Source of the DNA: an uncultured Erysipelotrichaceae bacterium
GTDB taxonomy: Bacteria > Bacillota_I > Bacilli_A > Erysipelotrichales > Erysipelotrichaceae
Assembly (NCBI GenBank): GCA_945877405.1
Contig: CAMCSA010000010.1
Location: forward strand, 1-58,978
Reading direction: 5' to 3'
Length of the DNA stretch: 58,978 bases
The notes under the pieces were generated by a model. It did no database searches and was not told the origin of the DNA. It saw nothing but the letters and a program-made list of their open reading frames with translations. The first letter of the stretch is position 1, and the number at the start of each line of letters is the position of its first letter. Position numbers and translations under genes: made by a program. Below, piece by piece: positions 58,566 to 58,978 of the stretch.

Positions 58566-58910
58566 ATGGATAAAATCACACATAAGATGCGTCATGAATA
58601 CTGGGAGCGTATTATTACCCAATGTAACCAGAGTGGTATGCAGAAAAAAGACTGGATGCAAGTGCACAATATCAATCCCAAGACTTTCTATCGATGGCAG
58701 AAAATACTTAGAGATGAGGCTGCCATTACTCTTCTGTCTCCTGAACAAGATAAATTTCTTGAGCTGAAGGTACCAGATCTTCCAGAAATGACCGCACCAT
58801 TTGATGGGTGTTCAGCCATGATCAGAAAAGGAAACGTCAGTATAGAGATTAATGATTCTATTACGGATGAATTTCTATCTCGTATTATCAGGGTGATGGC
58901 TGATGCTTAG
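58566..58910 (+). CDS. IS66-family accessory protein TnpA (Orf1)
   Basis: A 114-residue helix-turn-helix protein (YWERIITQCNQSGMQKKDW, then NINPKTFYRWQKILRDE), the first gene of IS66 elements. GGAGG precedes ATG 58566. The expected tnpB would begin at the overlapping ATG just before the stop (MLREKVGIL) but ends after nine codons, so the element is broken or truncated here. Confidence 0.75.
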   Translation: MDKITHKMRHEYWERIITQCNQSGMQKKDWMQVHNINPKTFYRWQKILRDEAAITLLSPEQDKFLELKVPDLPEMTAPFDGCSAMIRKGNVSIEINDSITDEFLSRIIRVMADA

Positions 58911-58978
58911 AGAAAAGGTTGGCATATTGTAGAAAAGCACTTTATTTCCTAACGTAAGTGATGGGATTAGTCAAAATA
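58911..58978 (+). other. Broken IS66 tnpB start and window end
   Basis: Only the first nine codons of a tnpB-like frame are open; the sequence then diverges, with GTAAGTGATGGG possibly marking another element end. Confidence 0.3.

Overview
The window looks like chromosomal DNA of a fermentative, anaerobic, low-to-mid GC Bacillota. I infer Erysipelotrichia or a close relative from the gene mix: glycyl-radical enzymes, GH1/PTS sugar uptake, strong AGGAGG ribosome binding sites and many short intrinsic terminators. No rRNA, tRNA or CRISPR array was seen.

1-33.8 kb is ordinary metabolic chromosome. It holds an RpiR regulator with a Gfo/Idh oxidoreductase fused to a UPF0303 domain; a CDF metal exporter behind a probable NiCo riboswitch; an alpha/beta hydrolase; a DUF349 protein; and a one-piece ABC ATPase/FtsX permease. 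A glycyl-radical enzyme, its activase, an FSA-type aldolase and a DeoR regulator form a divergent sugar-fermentation locus. Next come DAHP synthase, a glycogen branching enzyme with charged tails, a TtcA-like thiolase, two Cof-type HAD phosphatases, an MMPL exporter with a secreted heptad-repeat partner and TetR control, and a cellobiose-type PTS/6-phospho-beta-glucosidase locus under a LysR regulator.

33.8-45 kb is rich in cyclic-di-GMP signalling genes: an SBP3-SBP3-GGDEF sensor, a LacI-type binding domain fused to GGDEF, a membrane EAL protein, a LytTR-PAS regulator and a 57-residue ribbon-helix-helix protein. Remnants begin here: a truncated zinc-finger transposase, a 33-bp tandem repeat, and a chimeric membrane-protein ORF that shares an 80-bp repeat with a nonsense-mutated XRE/GyrI regulator.

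46.6-58.98 kb is an accessory region. An IS110 element with a candidate bridge RNA carries a 309-bp inverted-repeat element inserted just after its transposase gene. A deleted tnpB remnant with its 3' RNA/end follows. Then comes a three-gene operon of surface proteins with SipW-like signal segments, including a 1354-residue protein with three tandem trefoil-like units. The right flank holds a fragment of an EAL gene, a HEPN/MNT type VII toxin-antitoxin pair, two frameshifted pseudogenes and the start of an IS66 element. The best candidate for an undescribed system is the three-gene surface operon, whose first gene has a truncated relative at 41.4 kb. It may be linked to the c-di-GMP genes, but that link is inference.
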